DNA of 6,596 nt from Alkanindiges sp. (lineage in GTDB: Bacteria > Pseudomonadota > Gammaproteobacteria > Pseudomonadales > Moraxellaceae): NCBI GenBank assembly GCA_030152125.1, contig JASLIR010000236.1, positions 1 to 6,596 on the forward strand. Reading direction: 5' to 3'. The notes beneath the pieces are model-generated. The model worked only from the letters and a program-made list of their open reading frames with translations. It did no database searches and was not told the DNA's origin. Positions 1 through 5,888 of this stretch are shown here, one piece after another. Position numbers and translations under genes: made by a program. The first letter of the stretch is position 1. Each line of letters starts with the position of its first letter.

Positions 1-323
1 AGCGGGTGACGACGACGGGTAGAACCAAAACGCGCCAGCAGGATATCATCGCGTGCGGTGAGGAACAGGATTTCGACATTGCCATGTTCGCGCAACTGCT
101 CCAGAATCTGCTCAAAGGCCATCAGGTCGGAACGCGGGGTGCGTACATCCACACCTAACGCCAGCATATCCAGGTGGTTTTCCTGATCCAGTTTGGCAAC
201 AATTTCAGGCAGCAGCGACAAGGGCAAATTATCAATGCAATAATAGCCCAGGTCTTCCAGTATGTGCAGGGCCGAGCTCTTCCCAGAGCCGGAGCGTCCC
301 GAAACAATCAACAGCCTTTTCAC
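1..323 (-). CDS. rapZ: RapZ family nucleotide-binding protein / RNase adapter, N-terminal part
   Basis: This is the first 107 codons of a RapZ (YhbJ/YvcJ-type) P-loop protein; the rest lies beyond the left edge. The translation opens with a GRSGSGKSS Walker A loop at residues 9-17, followed by the family-typical [17 protein letters not shown] stretch (18-34), and the visible part ends in a STRRRHP segment matching the STRR-HPL region of E. coli RapZ. In enterobacteria RapZ binds small RNAs and guides RNase E to GlmZ, controlling glucosamine-6-phosphate synthase; in other lineages the family is known only as an ATP/GTP-binding protein, so the RNA role here is inferred. The start is a GTG at 321-323 with AGGAAG 5 nt upstream. 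The frame stays open upstream to a stop near 396 but holds no ATG, GTG or TTG there. It lies 110 bp behind panC, on the same strand. Confidence 0.93.
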   Translation of the reverse strand, partial: MKRLLIVSGRSGSGKSSALHILEDLGYYCIDNLPLSLLPEIVAKLDQENHLDMLALGVDVRTPRSDLMAFEQILEQLREHGNVEILFLTARDDILLARFGSTRRRHP

Positions 324-328
324 GCTAA

Positions 329-334
329 CTTCCT
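329..334 (-). promoter_or_regulatory. Ribosome binding site of rapZ
   Basis: AGGAAG on the minus strand lies 5 nt before the GTG at 323. It fixes the rapZ start, because no other ATG, GTG or TTG exists in the open frame upstream. Confidence 0.7.
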
Positions 335-335
335 G

Positions 336-365
336 ATTACTAATGTCTTGATTGCTAATGTCTTG
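336..365. repeat. 15-bp tandem duplication in the panC-rapZ gap
   Basis: Two adjacent 15-bp units, ATTACTAATGTCTTG (336-350) and ATTGCTAATGTCTTG (351-365) on the plus strand, differ at one base. They lie directly upstream of the rapZ ribosome binding site, so in the minus-strand transcript they would be in the 5' leader. The unit is five codons long, so it does not shift the frame that remains open upstream of the GTG. A slippage duplication or a paired binding site would both fit; nothing in the sequence decides between them. Confidence 0.75.
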
Positions 366-433
366 GTTATAGTCGGCTTGTATATTTAAGGCGCATCAGT
401 ATGACCGAGTTTAAATGATTGCGGTAGCACAGT

Positions 434-1291
434 TTACGATGACGCTACAGGAAACTTGATCAGCAGGTTATCAATCAAACGGGTGGTGCCCAGTTTGGCC
501 GCAATCAGTGCCACCACATCCTGCTCTACCTGCTCCAGTCTGGATAAATCCGGACGGCGCACCTCTACATAATCCACTTCAAAACCCTGCTGGGTCAGAT
601 AAATAGCAGCTTTAGCCGTTAATGTAGCCACATTACGCTCGCCAGCCACAATATCCTGCTGAATCTGCTTTAAAGCCTGATAAATGGAAGCCGCCTGCTG
701 GCGCTCCTGCGGGGACAGGTAACCATTACGCGAACTTAAGGCCAGACCATCTTCAGCACGCACTATCGGCACACCAACAATATCAATCGAGAAACATAAA
801 TCACGGGTCAGGTGACGAATCACCGCCAGCTGCTGCCAGTCTTTTTCGCCAAAATAGGCCACATCCGGCTGCACCATGTTAAGCAGCTTGGTGACTACGG
901 TTGCCACACCGGTAAAATGCCCCGGGCGGCTTTTGCCACACAGGTCATTGGCTATGGCATCCACATGCACGGTGGTTAACTGTGGCTGGGTACCATACAT
1001 TTGCTGCACGCTGGGTGCAAAAATAATATCGCAGCCTGCATCCGCCAGTAACTGGCTGTCTGCATCCAGCGTACGTGGATAGCGCTCAAAGTCTTCACCG
1101 GCACCAAACTGGGTCGGGTTGACAAAAATACTGACCACGACCACATCGCAATACTTTTTTGCTTCTTTAACCAGGGTGATATGCCCGGCATGCAGGTTCC
1201 CCATGGTCGGCACAAAACCAATGCTCTTACGCGCTACCCGCGCCGGCGTCAGTGCTGCATGTAAACCCTGTAAGCTAACTTCTGTTTTCAT
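434..1291 (-). CDS. panC: Pantothenate synthetase (pantoate--beta-alanine ligase)
   Basis: PanC catalyses the ATP-dependent joining of (R)-pantoate and beta-alanine through a pantoyl-adenylate, the last step of pantothenate (vitamin B5, CoA precursor) synthesis in the cytoplasm. The 285-residue protein is full length (E. coli PanC is 283). Visible signatures are PTMG (28-31), the nucleotidyl-transferase HAGH (34-37), [10 protein letters not shown] (53-62), SRPGHFTGV (121-129), the ATP-site FGEKDWQQL (147-155) and the KMSKS-like ALSSRNGYL (184-192). The C-terminal dimer/lid part ends with a conserved ARLIDN-like TRLIDN. The ATG at 1289-1291 starts 3 nt after the panB stop, with only a weak GAG upstream, so translation is probably coupled to panB. 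Substrate-binding residues look intact. panD, which makes beta-alanine, is not in this window. Confidence 0.98.
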   Translation of the reverse strand: MKTEVSLQGLHAALTPARVARKSIGFVPTMGNLHAGHITLVKEAKKYCDVVVVSIFVNPTQFGAGEDFERYPRTLDADSQLLADAGCDIIFAPSVQQMYGTQPQLTTVHVDAIANDLCGKSRPGHFTGVATVVTKLLNMVQPDVAYFGEKDWQQLAVIRHLTRDLCFSIDIVGVPIVRAEDGLALSSRNGYLSPQERQQAASIYQALKQIQQDIVAGERNVATLTAKAAIYLTQQGFEVDYVEVRRPDLSRLEQVEQDVVALIAAKLGTTRLIDNLLIKFPVASS

Positions 1292-1294
1292 TAT

Positions 1295-2104
1295 TTAAAG
1301 CTCAATTTGAAACGTATGCTCTGGCGCAGGATATTCCCCGTCTCTTACCGCTTGGTGAAAAGACTTCATGGCATTCACAATCTGGTTGCCACCACCCTGC
1401 TGCCCCTCCATAAAATTGCGCACAAAGCGCGCAGGCTTGTCAAAATTCAAGCCTAACATATCTTGCACAACCAGTACCTGACCATCACAGTCCTTACCGG
1501 CCCCAATTCCGATGACCGGCACGGCAAAACTGGCCTGTACCTCTTTAGCCACCTGGGTTGGTACACACTCCAGCAGCAGCATGGCCGCACCGGCGTCTAC
1601 CACGGCCTGACAGTCTGCCAGCAAACGGTCTGCCGCATCCCGGGTTTTGGCCTGCACCTTATAACCGCCAAATACGTTCACAGACTGTGGGGTTAAACCC
1701 ATATGTATACAACTGGGAATACCACCCTGTGCCAGTATGCGTACTGTATCGGCCAGCCAGGCACCGCCTTCCAGTTTCACCATTTGCGCCCCCGCCTGCA
1801 TCAGCAATTTGGCAGACTGTATCGCATCCGGCAGGGTGCTATAGCTCATAAATGGCAAGTCGGCAATAATAAAAGCATGCTGGTTACCACGCCGTACCGC
1901 CTGTGTATGGTACACCACATCCTGTACGGTTACCGGCAAAGTGGAATCGTGGCCCTGAATGGTCATCCCCAGTGAATCACCAATCAGAATGCTATCAATC
2001 TCTGCCAGTTGCATGGCTTTGGCCATACTTGCATCATAGCAAGTCAGGCAAGAAAAACGAACGCCATCCGCTTTAAATTTTTGCAGTTTGCTTAAACTCA
2101 TCAT
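1295..2104 (-). CDS. panB: 3-methyl-2-oxobutanoate hydroxymethyltransferase (ketopantoate hydroxymethyltransferase)
   Basis: PanB transfers a hydroxymethyl group from 5,10-methylene-tetrahydrofolate to alpha-ketoisovalerate, giving ketopantoate, the first committed step to pantothenate. The 269-residue protein (E. coli 264) has the full (beta/alpha)8 signature: GDSLGM (42-47), GHDSTLPVT (51-59), ADLPFMSY (81-88), MVKLEGG (108-114), HMGLTPQSVNVFGGYK (134-149) and LLLECVP (176-182). By alignment with E. coli PanB, D43, D82 and E112 are the Mg2+ ligands, S44 and K110 contact the keto acid, and E179 is the catalytic base; all are present. Two ATGs are adjacent at 2104 and 2101; AGGAG at 2114-2118 is 9 nt from the first, which I chose. 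It is followed at once by panC. Neighbouring folK serves the pathway that supplies its folate cofactor. Confidence 0.98.
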   Translation of the reverse strand: MMSLSKLQKFKADGVRFSCLTCYDASMAKAMQLAEIDSILIGDSLGMTIQGHDSTLPVTVQDVVYHTQAVRRGNQHAFIIADLPFMSYSTLPDAIQSAKLLMQAGAQMVKLEGGAWLADTVRILAQGGIPSCIHMGLTPQSVNVFGGYKVQAKTRDAADRLLADCQAVVDAGAAMLLLECVPTQVAKEVQASFAVPVIGIGAGKDCDGQVLVVQDMLGLNFDKPARFVRNFMEGQQGGGNQIVNAMKSFHQAVRDGEYPAPEHTFQIEL

Positions 2105-2113
2105 GGCAGTTTT

Positions 2114-2118
2114 CTCCT
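2114..2118 (-). promoter_or_regulatory. Ribosome binding site of panB
   Basis: AGGAG on the minus strand lies 9 nt before the first of two tandem ATG codons (2104) and 12 nt before the second. It favours the first. It shows panB has independent initiation, unlike panC and folK, which sit on the stop codons of their upstream genes. Confidence 0.65.
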
Positions 2119-2168
2119 ATTGGAAAGCGCATTACAGGATTGACGTGGCAAGGATGCCTTTAGTCGGA

Positions 2169-2708
2169 TTAATCTTGAAAGGAAGCACTATGCGGAATGT
2201 CCTGCTGCAACCAGCTACTATCCGCAATCTTGCGAATATCATCCTGGGGCAGGCTATTCAGTTGCTGTTGCAGAAAGTGTCCAGCCACCTGTAATTGCGG
2301 ATTTAAATCCAGCAGAGGCAGCATGACAAAATGGCGCTGTAAAATACCGGTATGCGGCACGGTCAGGCATTCGCTCTGAATCACTTCACTACCATATAAC
2401 AGCAGGTCCAGATCCAGGGTACGCTCGCCCCAATGGCGTAACTTGACACGGCCTGCATCCTTTTCCAGCTGCTGTAGCACATCCAGCAACTCAAACGGTG
2501 CCAGGGAAGTTAACAGGCTGACCGCCGCATTTAAAAAATCCGGCTGATCCTGCGGCCCCAGTGGTTTGCTGGCATACAGGCCGGATACCGCGACCTCACC
2601 ATGCAGCGCCAGGGCTTGCACCGCTTCACGCAGAATAGCCTGACTGTCGCCCAGATTACTGCCCAAGCCGATATAGCTTAAAACCGGCGTTTGTGGTGAA
2701 CCGGACAT
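2169..2708 (-). CDS. folK: 2-amino-4-hydroxy-6-hydroxymethyldihydropteridine pyrophosphokinase (HPPK)
   Basis: HPPK moves pyrophosphate from ATP to 6-hydroxymethyl-7,8-dihydropterin, the step before dihydropteroate synthase in folate synthesis. The 179-residue protein is slightly longer than E. coli FolK (about 159), with the extra length split between a few N-terminal residues and the C-terminus. Signatures visible: YIGLGSNLGD (12-21), KPLGPQDQPDFLNAAV (48-63) and HWGERTLDLDLLLY (92-105), in which D99 and D101 correspond to the two Mg2+-binding aspartates. LTVPH then follows, as in the family. The ATG at 2706-2708 overlaps the pcnB stop by one base (TAATG), with AGG 7 nt upstream inside pcnB, so coupled translation is likely. 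A 64-bp gap separates it from panB. Confidence 0.97.
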   Translation of the reverse strand: MSGSPQTPVLSYIGLGSNLGDSQAILREAVQALALHGEVAVSGLYASKPLGPQDQPDFLNAAVSLLTSLAPFELLDVLQQLEKDAGRVKLRHWGERTLDLDLLLYGSEVIQSECLTVPHTGILQRHFVMLPLLDLNPQLQVAGHFLQQQLNSLPQDDIRKIADSSWLQQDIPHSASFQD

Positions 2709-4273
2709 TATTTAACCTGGTCCATCACGACAGTGGACAGATCACGTGGCTTACGACGGCGGCGGCGTATCACCTCCTCCATCTTGTTACTGTCCGCATT
2801 ACGTGGCTCAGGTTTAAATCTGGCCGGGCTGCTTAAATTTGGCAATGCATCATTATCGGCACCCAGTTCAACCTCGGAATCAGCATTCCTGTTTCTGTTC
2901 TGGCGGCCACGACGCGGGCTTCTTCTGCTTTTACTTTCTGCATCCGCGCTGGACGCAAACGTATCTTCTGTTTTCAGGCTGGCAGCAGCAAAGCTCTCAC
3001 TGGCCAGTAACTCATCGTCATCCGCTTCCTCAACACCGGCCTGCCCCTGCTTGCGTTTATCGCGCAGGTACTGGCGGTTGTAGTCCTGAATAACTTTTTC
3101 TTTTTTGTCGGTGGACAATTCCTGATAATCATGCCACCACTGCCCCATACCCTGGGTAGTGGTATCACCAGCCTGTTCACGCAAATAAATGAAATCGTAA
3201 GCCGCGCGGAAACGCACATGGCCTGCCAGCGCAGGAATCTGGCGCGCTTTAGGGCATTCCAGACGTGGCTGCATTTCCCACACTTCACGGATAAATGCTT
3301 CGGAAAAACGCGGGATGGCGGTACGCACTTCCTGCCGTTTCAGCACATCCAGCCCGGCCTGTACCCTTGCTTCGGCATCATGCAAACCGCGCTGCTTTAA
3401 CACGGCTAACCTGGCCAGGTAGGGCTCCCACAGCAATACCGCATAAAAGAATGCCGGATTGATGCTTTTACCAATACGGATACGCTGGTCAGTATTTTCC
3501 GCAACCCGCTGGATAAAGGGTGTCACCTGCGCAGGCACATCGGCAAACAGTTGCTGCCATACATGGTATTTAATCAGCAACGGCAACAGGTCATCCAGAT
3601 GTCCTGCACTAAACATTTTCTGGCTTTCATCGTACAGGCGGTGCGGCGATACATCGCGCAGCAATACCGTCAGTTCCGGCTTGAGTACCTTTAGAATATT
3701 TTTATCAATCTCAAAATCCAGTTTGGCAGCGAAGCGCAGTACCCGCAGCATGCGCACCGGGTCTTCCTCAAAGCGCTGTACCGGGTCACCCAGCAAACGC
3801 AGCTTTTTGCCTTGAATATCATCATAGGCATGACAAAAATCCAGAATCACGTTTTCACGCGGCTGGTAATACATGCTGTTAATGGAAAAATCGCGACGCA
3901 CATAATCCTGCTGGATGGTGCCCCACACATTGTCACGCAGCACCATACCACTGGCACTGGTCACGGCCTGACGTGGCGGCGCACGAAAGGTGGCTACCTC
4001 AATCATCTCGCGGCCGGAATAAATATGTGCCAGCTCAAAACGGCGGCCAATAATACGGCAGCGGCGGCCAAACAGCTCACGGATTTGTGATGGGGTGGCA
4101 TTGGTCACGGCATCAAAATCTTTAGGATGCATCCCCAGTAGCAAGTCACGCACGCCACCGCCCACAATGTAGGCCTGATAACCCGCCTGAGTTAATGTAT
4201 CGAGAACATCAAGAATAGCTGAAGATAATAATGCGGTTGATAAACCACAGTCAGACGCGCGCAAGGTTTGCAC
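2708..4273 (-). CDS. pcnB: Poly(A) polymerase I
   Basis: PcnB adds 3' poly(A) tails to RNA and so promotes decay by exonucleases; it belongs to the class II nucleotidyltransferases with the CCA-adding enzymes. With the GTG start used here it is 521 residues. Numbered from there, it shows VGGGVRDLLLG (37-47), the catalytic DFD (D52, D54), GRRFELAHI (76-84) followed by EMIEVATFR, the third carboxylate D128 in RRDFSIN (126-132), then EDPVRMLRVLRFAAKL. The GRRFxLAH pattern points to poly(A) polymerase rather than a CCA enzyme. The last ~109 residues form a low-complexity tail: acidic, then arginine-rich (about 447-463), then a five-arginine run (about 503-507); basic tails in this family bind RNA. 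Start: AGGAG at 4284-4288 is 10 nt before the GTG at 4271-4273. An in-frame TTG at 4312 has no such site and would lie about 8 nt from the predicted transcript end. Confidence 0.96.
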   Translation of the reverse strand: MQTLRASDCGLSTALLSSAILDVLDTLTQAGYQAYIVGGGVRDLLLGMHPKDFDAVTNATPSQIRELFGRRCRIIGRRFELAHIYSGREMIEVATFRAPPRQAVTSASGMVLRDNVWGTIQQDYVRRDFSINSMYYQPRENVILDFCHAYDDIQGKKLRLLGDPVQRFEEDPVRMLRVLRFAAKLDFEIDKNILKVLKPELTVLLRDVSPHRLYDESQKMFSAGHLDDLLPLLIKYHVWQQLFADVPAQVTPFIQRVAENTDQRIRIGKSINPAFFYAVLLWEPYLARLAVLKQRGLHDAEARVQAGLDVLKRQEVRTAIPRFSEAFIREVWEMQPRLECPKARQIPALAGHVRFRAAYDFIYLREQAGDTTTQGMGQWWHDYQELSTDKKEKVIQDYNRQYLRDKRKQGQAGVEEADDDELLASESFAAASLKTEDTFASSADAESKSRRSPRRGRQNRNRNADSEVELGADNDALPNLSSPARFKPEPRNADSNKMEEVIRRRRRKPRDLSTVVMDQVK

Positions 4274-4283
4274 AGACGGCAGA

Positions 4284-4288
4284 CTCCT
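4284..4288 (-). promoter_or_regulatory. Ribosome binding site deciding the pcnB start
   Basis: The minus strand reads GGAAGGAG here; AGGAG is 10 nt before the GTG at 4273. It supports a GTG start 13 codons inside the longest open frame, which would begin at a TTG (4310-4312). Confidence 0.6.
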
Positions 4289-4326
4289 TCCCCACAGGGC
4301 AAAACAAGACAAGATATTGCGCGATG

Positions 4327-4355
4327 ATCATAGCCTGTTGAGACTGTTTGAGCAA
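4327..4355 (-). promoter_or_regulatory. Sigma70-like promoter of the pcnB-folK-panB-panC operon
   Basis: On the minus strand TTGCTC (4350-4355) and TATGAT (4327-4332) are separated by exactly 17 bp. The -10 matches the consensus at five of six positions and the -35 at three. Predicted initiation near 4320 gives a leader of about 47 nt before the GTG of pcnB. It lies in the 142-bp gap after the HhH gene, the only sizeable gap between mazG and folK. The call is by eye, from spacing and consensus. Confidence 0.5.
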
Positions 4356-4363
4356 TATTTAAG

Positions 4364-4384
4364 AAAAAGCATTTAGGAATTGCT
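4364..4384 (-). terminator. Weak terminator-like hairpin after the HhH gene
   Basis: On the minus strand AGCAATTCCTAAATGCT can fold into a short stem (4 bp, one A-A mismatch, 2 bp, 3-nt loop), and the last T begins a run of five T (4364-4368). It lies about 30 nt after the stop at 4416. The stem is short and A/T-rich, so termination would be weak; I rate it as possible only. Confidence 0.27.
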
Positions 4385-4415
4385 GAACTTTTATCGGTAA
4401 TCGTGACGGCAAGCG

Positions 4416-4970
4416 CTACTCAAACCGGATACGGTCACGGTTTTTGGCAATAGTAGCCGGCCCAATCCCCTTAACTGCCAGTACATCTTCCAGGGTTTTA
4501 AATGCCCCTTTGGCCTGGCGGTAATCCACAATGGCTTTCGCCTTCACCGCTCCAATACCCAGCAGCGCTGCTGTCAGTTGCTCAGGGGTGGCTTTATTAA
4601 TATTAACCAGCATCAGCTTGTCCGCCTTGGTGGGGTGATGCGGGCTGCTTTTTTTAGCTTTGGCTGTGTTCCCGGCTGCCAGTAATGCCGTGGGCTGCTG
4701 CTGTTTCAGTGCCCGTTGCTGCTGACGCTGCTGTTGTTTGGCCACTTGTAGCTGAATTTTATGCAAGGCTTCACGGCTGTGCTGACGTTCTTTAGCCGTG
4801 CCCCATTTAGCCATCAGTTGCAGGTCATGCAGTTTTTGCGCCTTTTTATAGGCTTCAAAACTGCTGCTGTAACCTTTCACTATAGCGACTGTTTCTACTG
4901 CATACACTGTCTGGCTGGCAAACGCATAAATTACCAGCGTCAGGCATAGTTGTTTCAAGCAGTGACTCAT
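4416..4970 (-). CDS. Secreted ComEA-like helix-hairpin-helix protein with glutamine-rich spacer
   Basis: With the ATG at 4968-4970 the protein has 184 residues. Residues 1-24 look like a signal peptide: K6, a hydrophobic core (LCLTLVIYAFA) and a V-Y-A cleavage site before V25. Residues 25-78 are charged and probably helical. About 78-92 is rich in Q, K and R (repeated QQQ); 100-118 is a basic linker. Residues 120-184 form a tandem helix-hairpin-helix domain of the ComEA type: VNINKATPEQL (122-132), hairpins LGIGAVKAKAI (137-147) and VKGIGPATIAKN (166-177). ComEA proteins bind incoming double-stranded DNA in the periplasm during natural transformation; many short homologues have no proven role, so DNA binding is inferred from the fold. 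A longer start at 5021 would overlap mazG by 43 nt and put 17 residues before the signal peptide. The chosen start is 8 nt after the mazG stop, without a clear Shine-Dalgarno site, suggesting coupling. Confidence 0.85.
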   Translation of the reverse strand: MSHCLKQLCLTLVIYAFASQTVYAVETVAIVKGYSSSFEAYKKAQKLHDLQLMAKWGTAKERQHSREALHKIQLQVAKQQQRQQQRALKQQQPTALLAAGNTAKAKKSSPHHPTKADKLMLVNINKATPEQLTAALLGIGAVKAKAIVDYRQAKGAFKTLEDVLAVKGIGPATIAKNRDRIRFE

Positions 4971-4978
4971 ATCAAGCT

Positions 4979-5788
4979 TTAGGTATTTGCTGATTTCAAA
5001 ACCAGCTTGGCTGCATCCCATAAGGCATCCATTTCCTGCAGGCTGCTTTGTTCCGGGGTTTTACCCTGCAAAGCCAGCTGGTCCTCTATATATGCAAAGC
5101 GCTGCCTGAATTTATGAATCGTTCCTAATAGCGCAGTTTCGCTTTGCACCCCCAGCTTGCGTGCCACATTCACCAGCGCAAACAGGCAATCACCCAGCTC
5201 ATCGCTAATGGCTGCACTGTCCTGCTGCTCAATGGCCTCTGTCAGTTCCTGCACTTCTTCCTGCAGCTTGTCCTGTGCACCCTGTACATCCGGCCAGTCA
5301 AAACCCAGCTGTGCTGCCTGCTTTTGCAGAACCTGAGCCTGCATCAGGGCCGGGCCGGGTTTCACCTCGTCCAGCCGGCGGCGCTGCCCGCCACGTTCCT
5401 GTAGCTTAATCTGTTCCCAGGCGGCATTGACCTGTTGTGCCTGCTCCAGCTTGTTGTCACCAAACACATGCGGATGACGGCGCACCAGTTTTTCCGATAG
5501 CTGCTGCACCACATCAGCAAACACAAAGGGCTGGCCCTGTATGGAACTTGCCTGAAGGGTTTGCGGCTCACTCAGCATTTGCGACTGAAAGACTACCTGT
5601 AGCAACAGGTCACCCAGCTCATCCTTAATTGCATCTGTATGCCCCTCACGAATGGCAGCTTCCACCTCATAAGCCTCCTCAATGGCATAACGGGTCAGGC
5701 TTAAGGGGGTTTGCACCTTGTCCCACGGACATTCGGCGCGCAGGCGCTGCATGATATGCAGTAAATCATTTAAATTGTATGTGTTCAT
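4979..5788 (-). CDS. mazG: Nucleoside triphosphate pyrophosphohydrolase MazG
   Basis: MazG hydrolyses (d)NTPs, including aberrant ones, to the monophosphate and pyrophosphate. In E. coli it also affects survival in starvation alongside MazEF; no mazEF is seen here. The 269-residue protein (E. coli 263) has both tandem MazG domains. Domain 1: CPWD (20-23), metal ligands E37, E38, E41 in EEAYE and E57/D60 in ELGD, then KLVRRHPHVFGD (100-111) and WEQIK. Domain 2: EEVQE (177-181) and ELGD (197-200), so its ligands are kept too. The longest frame starts at TTG (5806), with ATGs at 5797, 5791 and 5788. I chose 5788 because MNTYNLNDLLHIMQRL aligns with the E. coli start (MNQIDRLLTIMQRL) and a GAG lies 4 nt upstream; none has a strong Shine-Dalgarno site. 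It diverges from the SDR gene and is followed after 8 nt by the HhH gene. Confidence 0.96.
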   Translation of the reverse strand: MNTYNLNDLLHIMQRLRAECPWDKVQTPLSLTRYAIEEAYEVEAAIREGHTDAIKDELGDLLLQVVFQSQMLSEPQTLQASSIQGQPFVFADVVQQLSEKLVRRHPHVFGDNKLEQAQQVNAAWEQIKLQERGGQRRRLDEVKPGPALMQAQVLQKQAAQLGFDWPDVQGAQDKLQEEVQELTEAIEQQDSAAISDELGDCLFALVNVARKLGVQSETALLGTIHKFRQRFAYIEDQLALQGKTPEQSSLQEMDALWDAAKLVLKSANT

Positions 5789-5826
5789 CATGCTCATTTT
5801 ATGCAACTATTGGGACTATCTTGCCA

Positions 5827-5832
5827 TATAAT
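5827..5832 (+). promoter_or_regulatory. Possible -10 element of the SDR gene
   Basis: A perfect TATAAT lies 56 bp before the SDR start, in the divergent gap. No convincing -35 exists at 16-18 bp (the 17-bp position reads CAACTA), so the promoter would be weak or activator-dependent. Initiation would fall near 5839, leaving a leader of about 50 nt. Confidence 0.33.
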
Positions 5833-5844
5833 TGGTTAAAAAAG

Positions 5845-5873
5845 ATGATAGGCTTAGGGCCTGCAATGCGTAA
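5845..5873 (-). promoter_or_regulatory. Tentative mazG promoter
   Basis: On the minus strand TATCAT (5845-5850, five of six consensus bases) lies 17 bp after TTACGC (5868-5873), a poor -35 match (two of six). mazG must initiate in or beyond this divergent gap, and I see no better pair. It would overlap the leader of the SDR transcript. Confidence 0.2.
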
Positions 5874-5888
5874 CAGGATTACTACAGA

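Noticed and set aside
1558..1851. Plus-strand open frame of 97 codons
   Set aside because: Antisense shadow of panB, which is conserved through this interval; proline- and histidine-rich translation without a domain.
2147..2158. Small inverted repeat GGCAAGGATGCC in the folK-panB gap
   Set aside because: A 4-bp stem with no T-run on the minus strand; too weak to call a terminator.
2105..2168. A riboswitch before panB (pan motif)
   Set aside because: The 64-bp gap is too short and shows no convincing paired structure; the known pan motif is mainly from Firmicutes.
2733..3083. Plus-strand open frame of 116 codons opposite the pcnB tail
   Set aside because: It is rich in leucine, serine and arginine because it is antisense to arginine- and serine-rich coding sequence. 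It has no recognisable domain, and the pcnB frame is clearly the real one.
3459..3815. Plus-strand open frame of 118 codons
   Set aside because: It lies wholly antisense to the conserved catalytic and neck region of pcnB and resembles no known family.
4971..5021. Longer start for the HhH protein (ATG at 5019-5021)
   Set aside because: It would overlap mazG by 43 nt and put 17 extra residues in front of a clear signal peptide; the ATG at 4970 fits the secreted protein better.
5789..5806. Longer mazG start at TTG (5804-5806) or the ATGs at 5797 and 5791
   Set aside because: No Shine-Dalgarno site and extra residues absent from the E. coli family member; the 5797 ATG remains possible, a difference of three residues.
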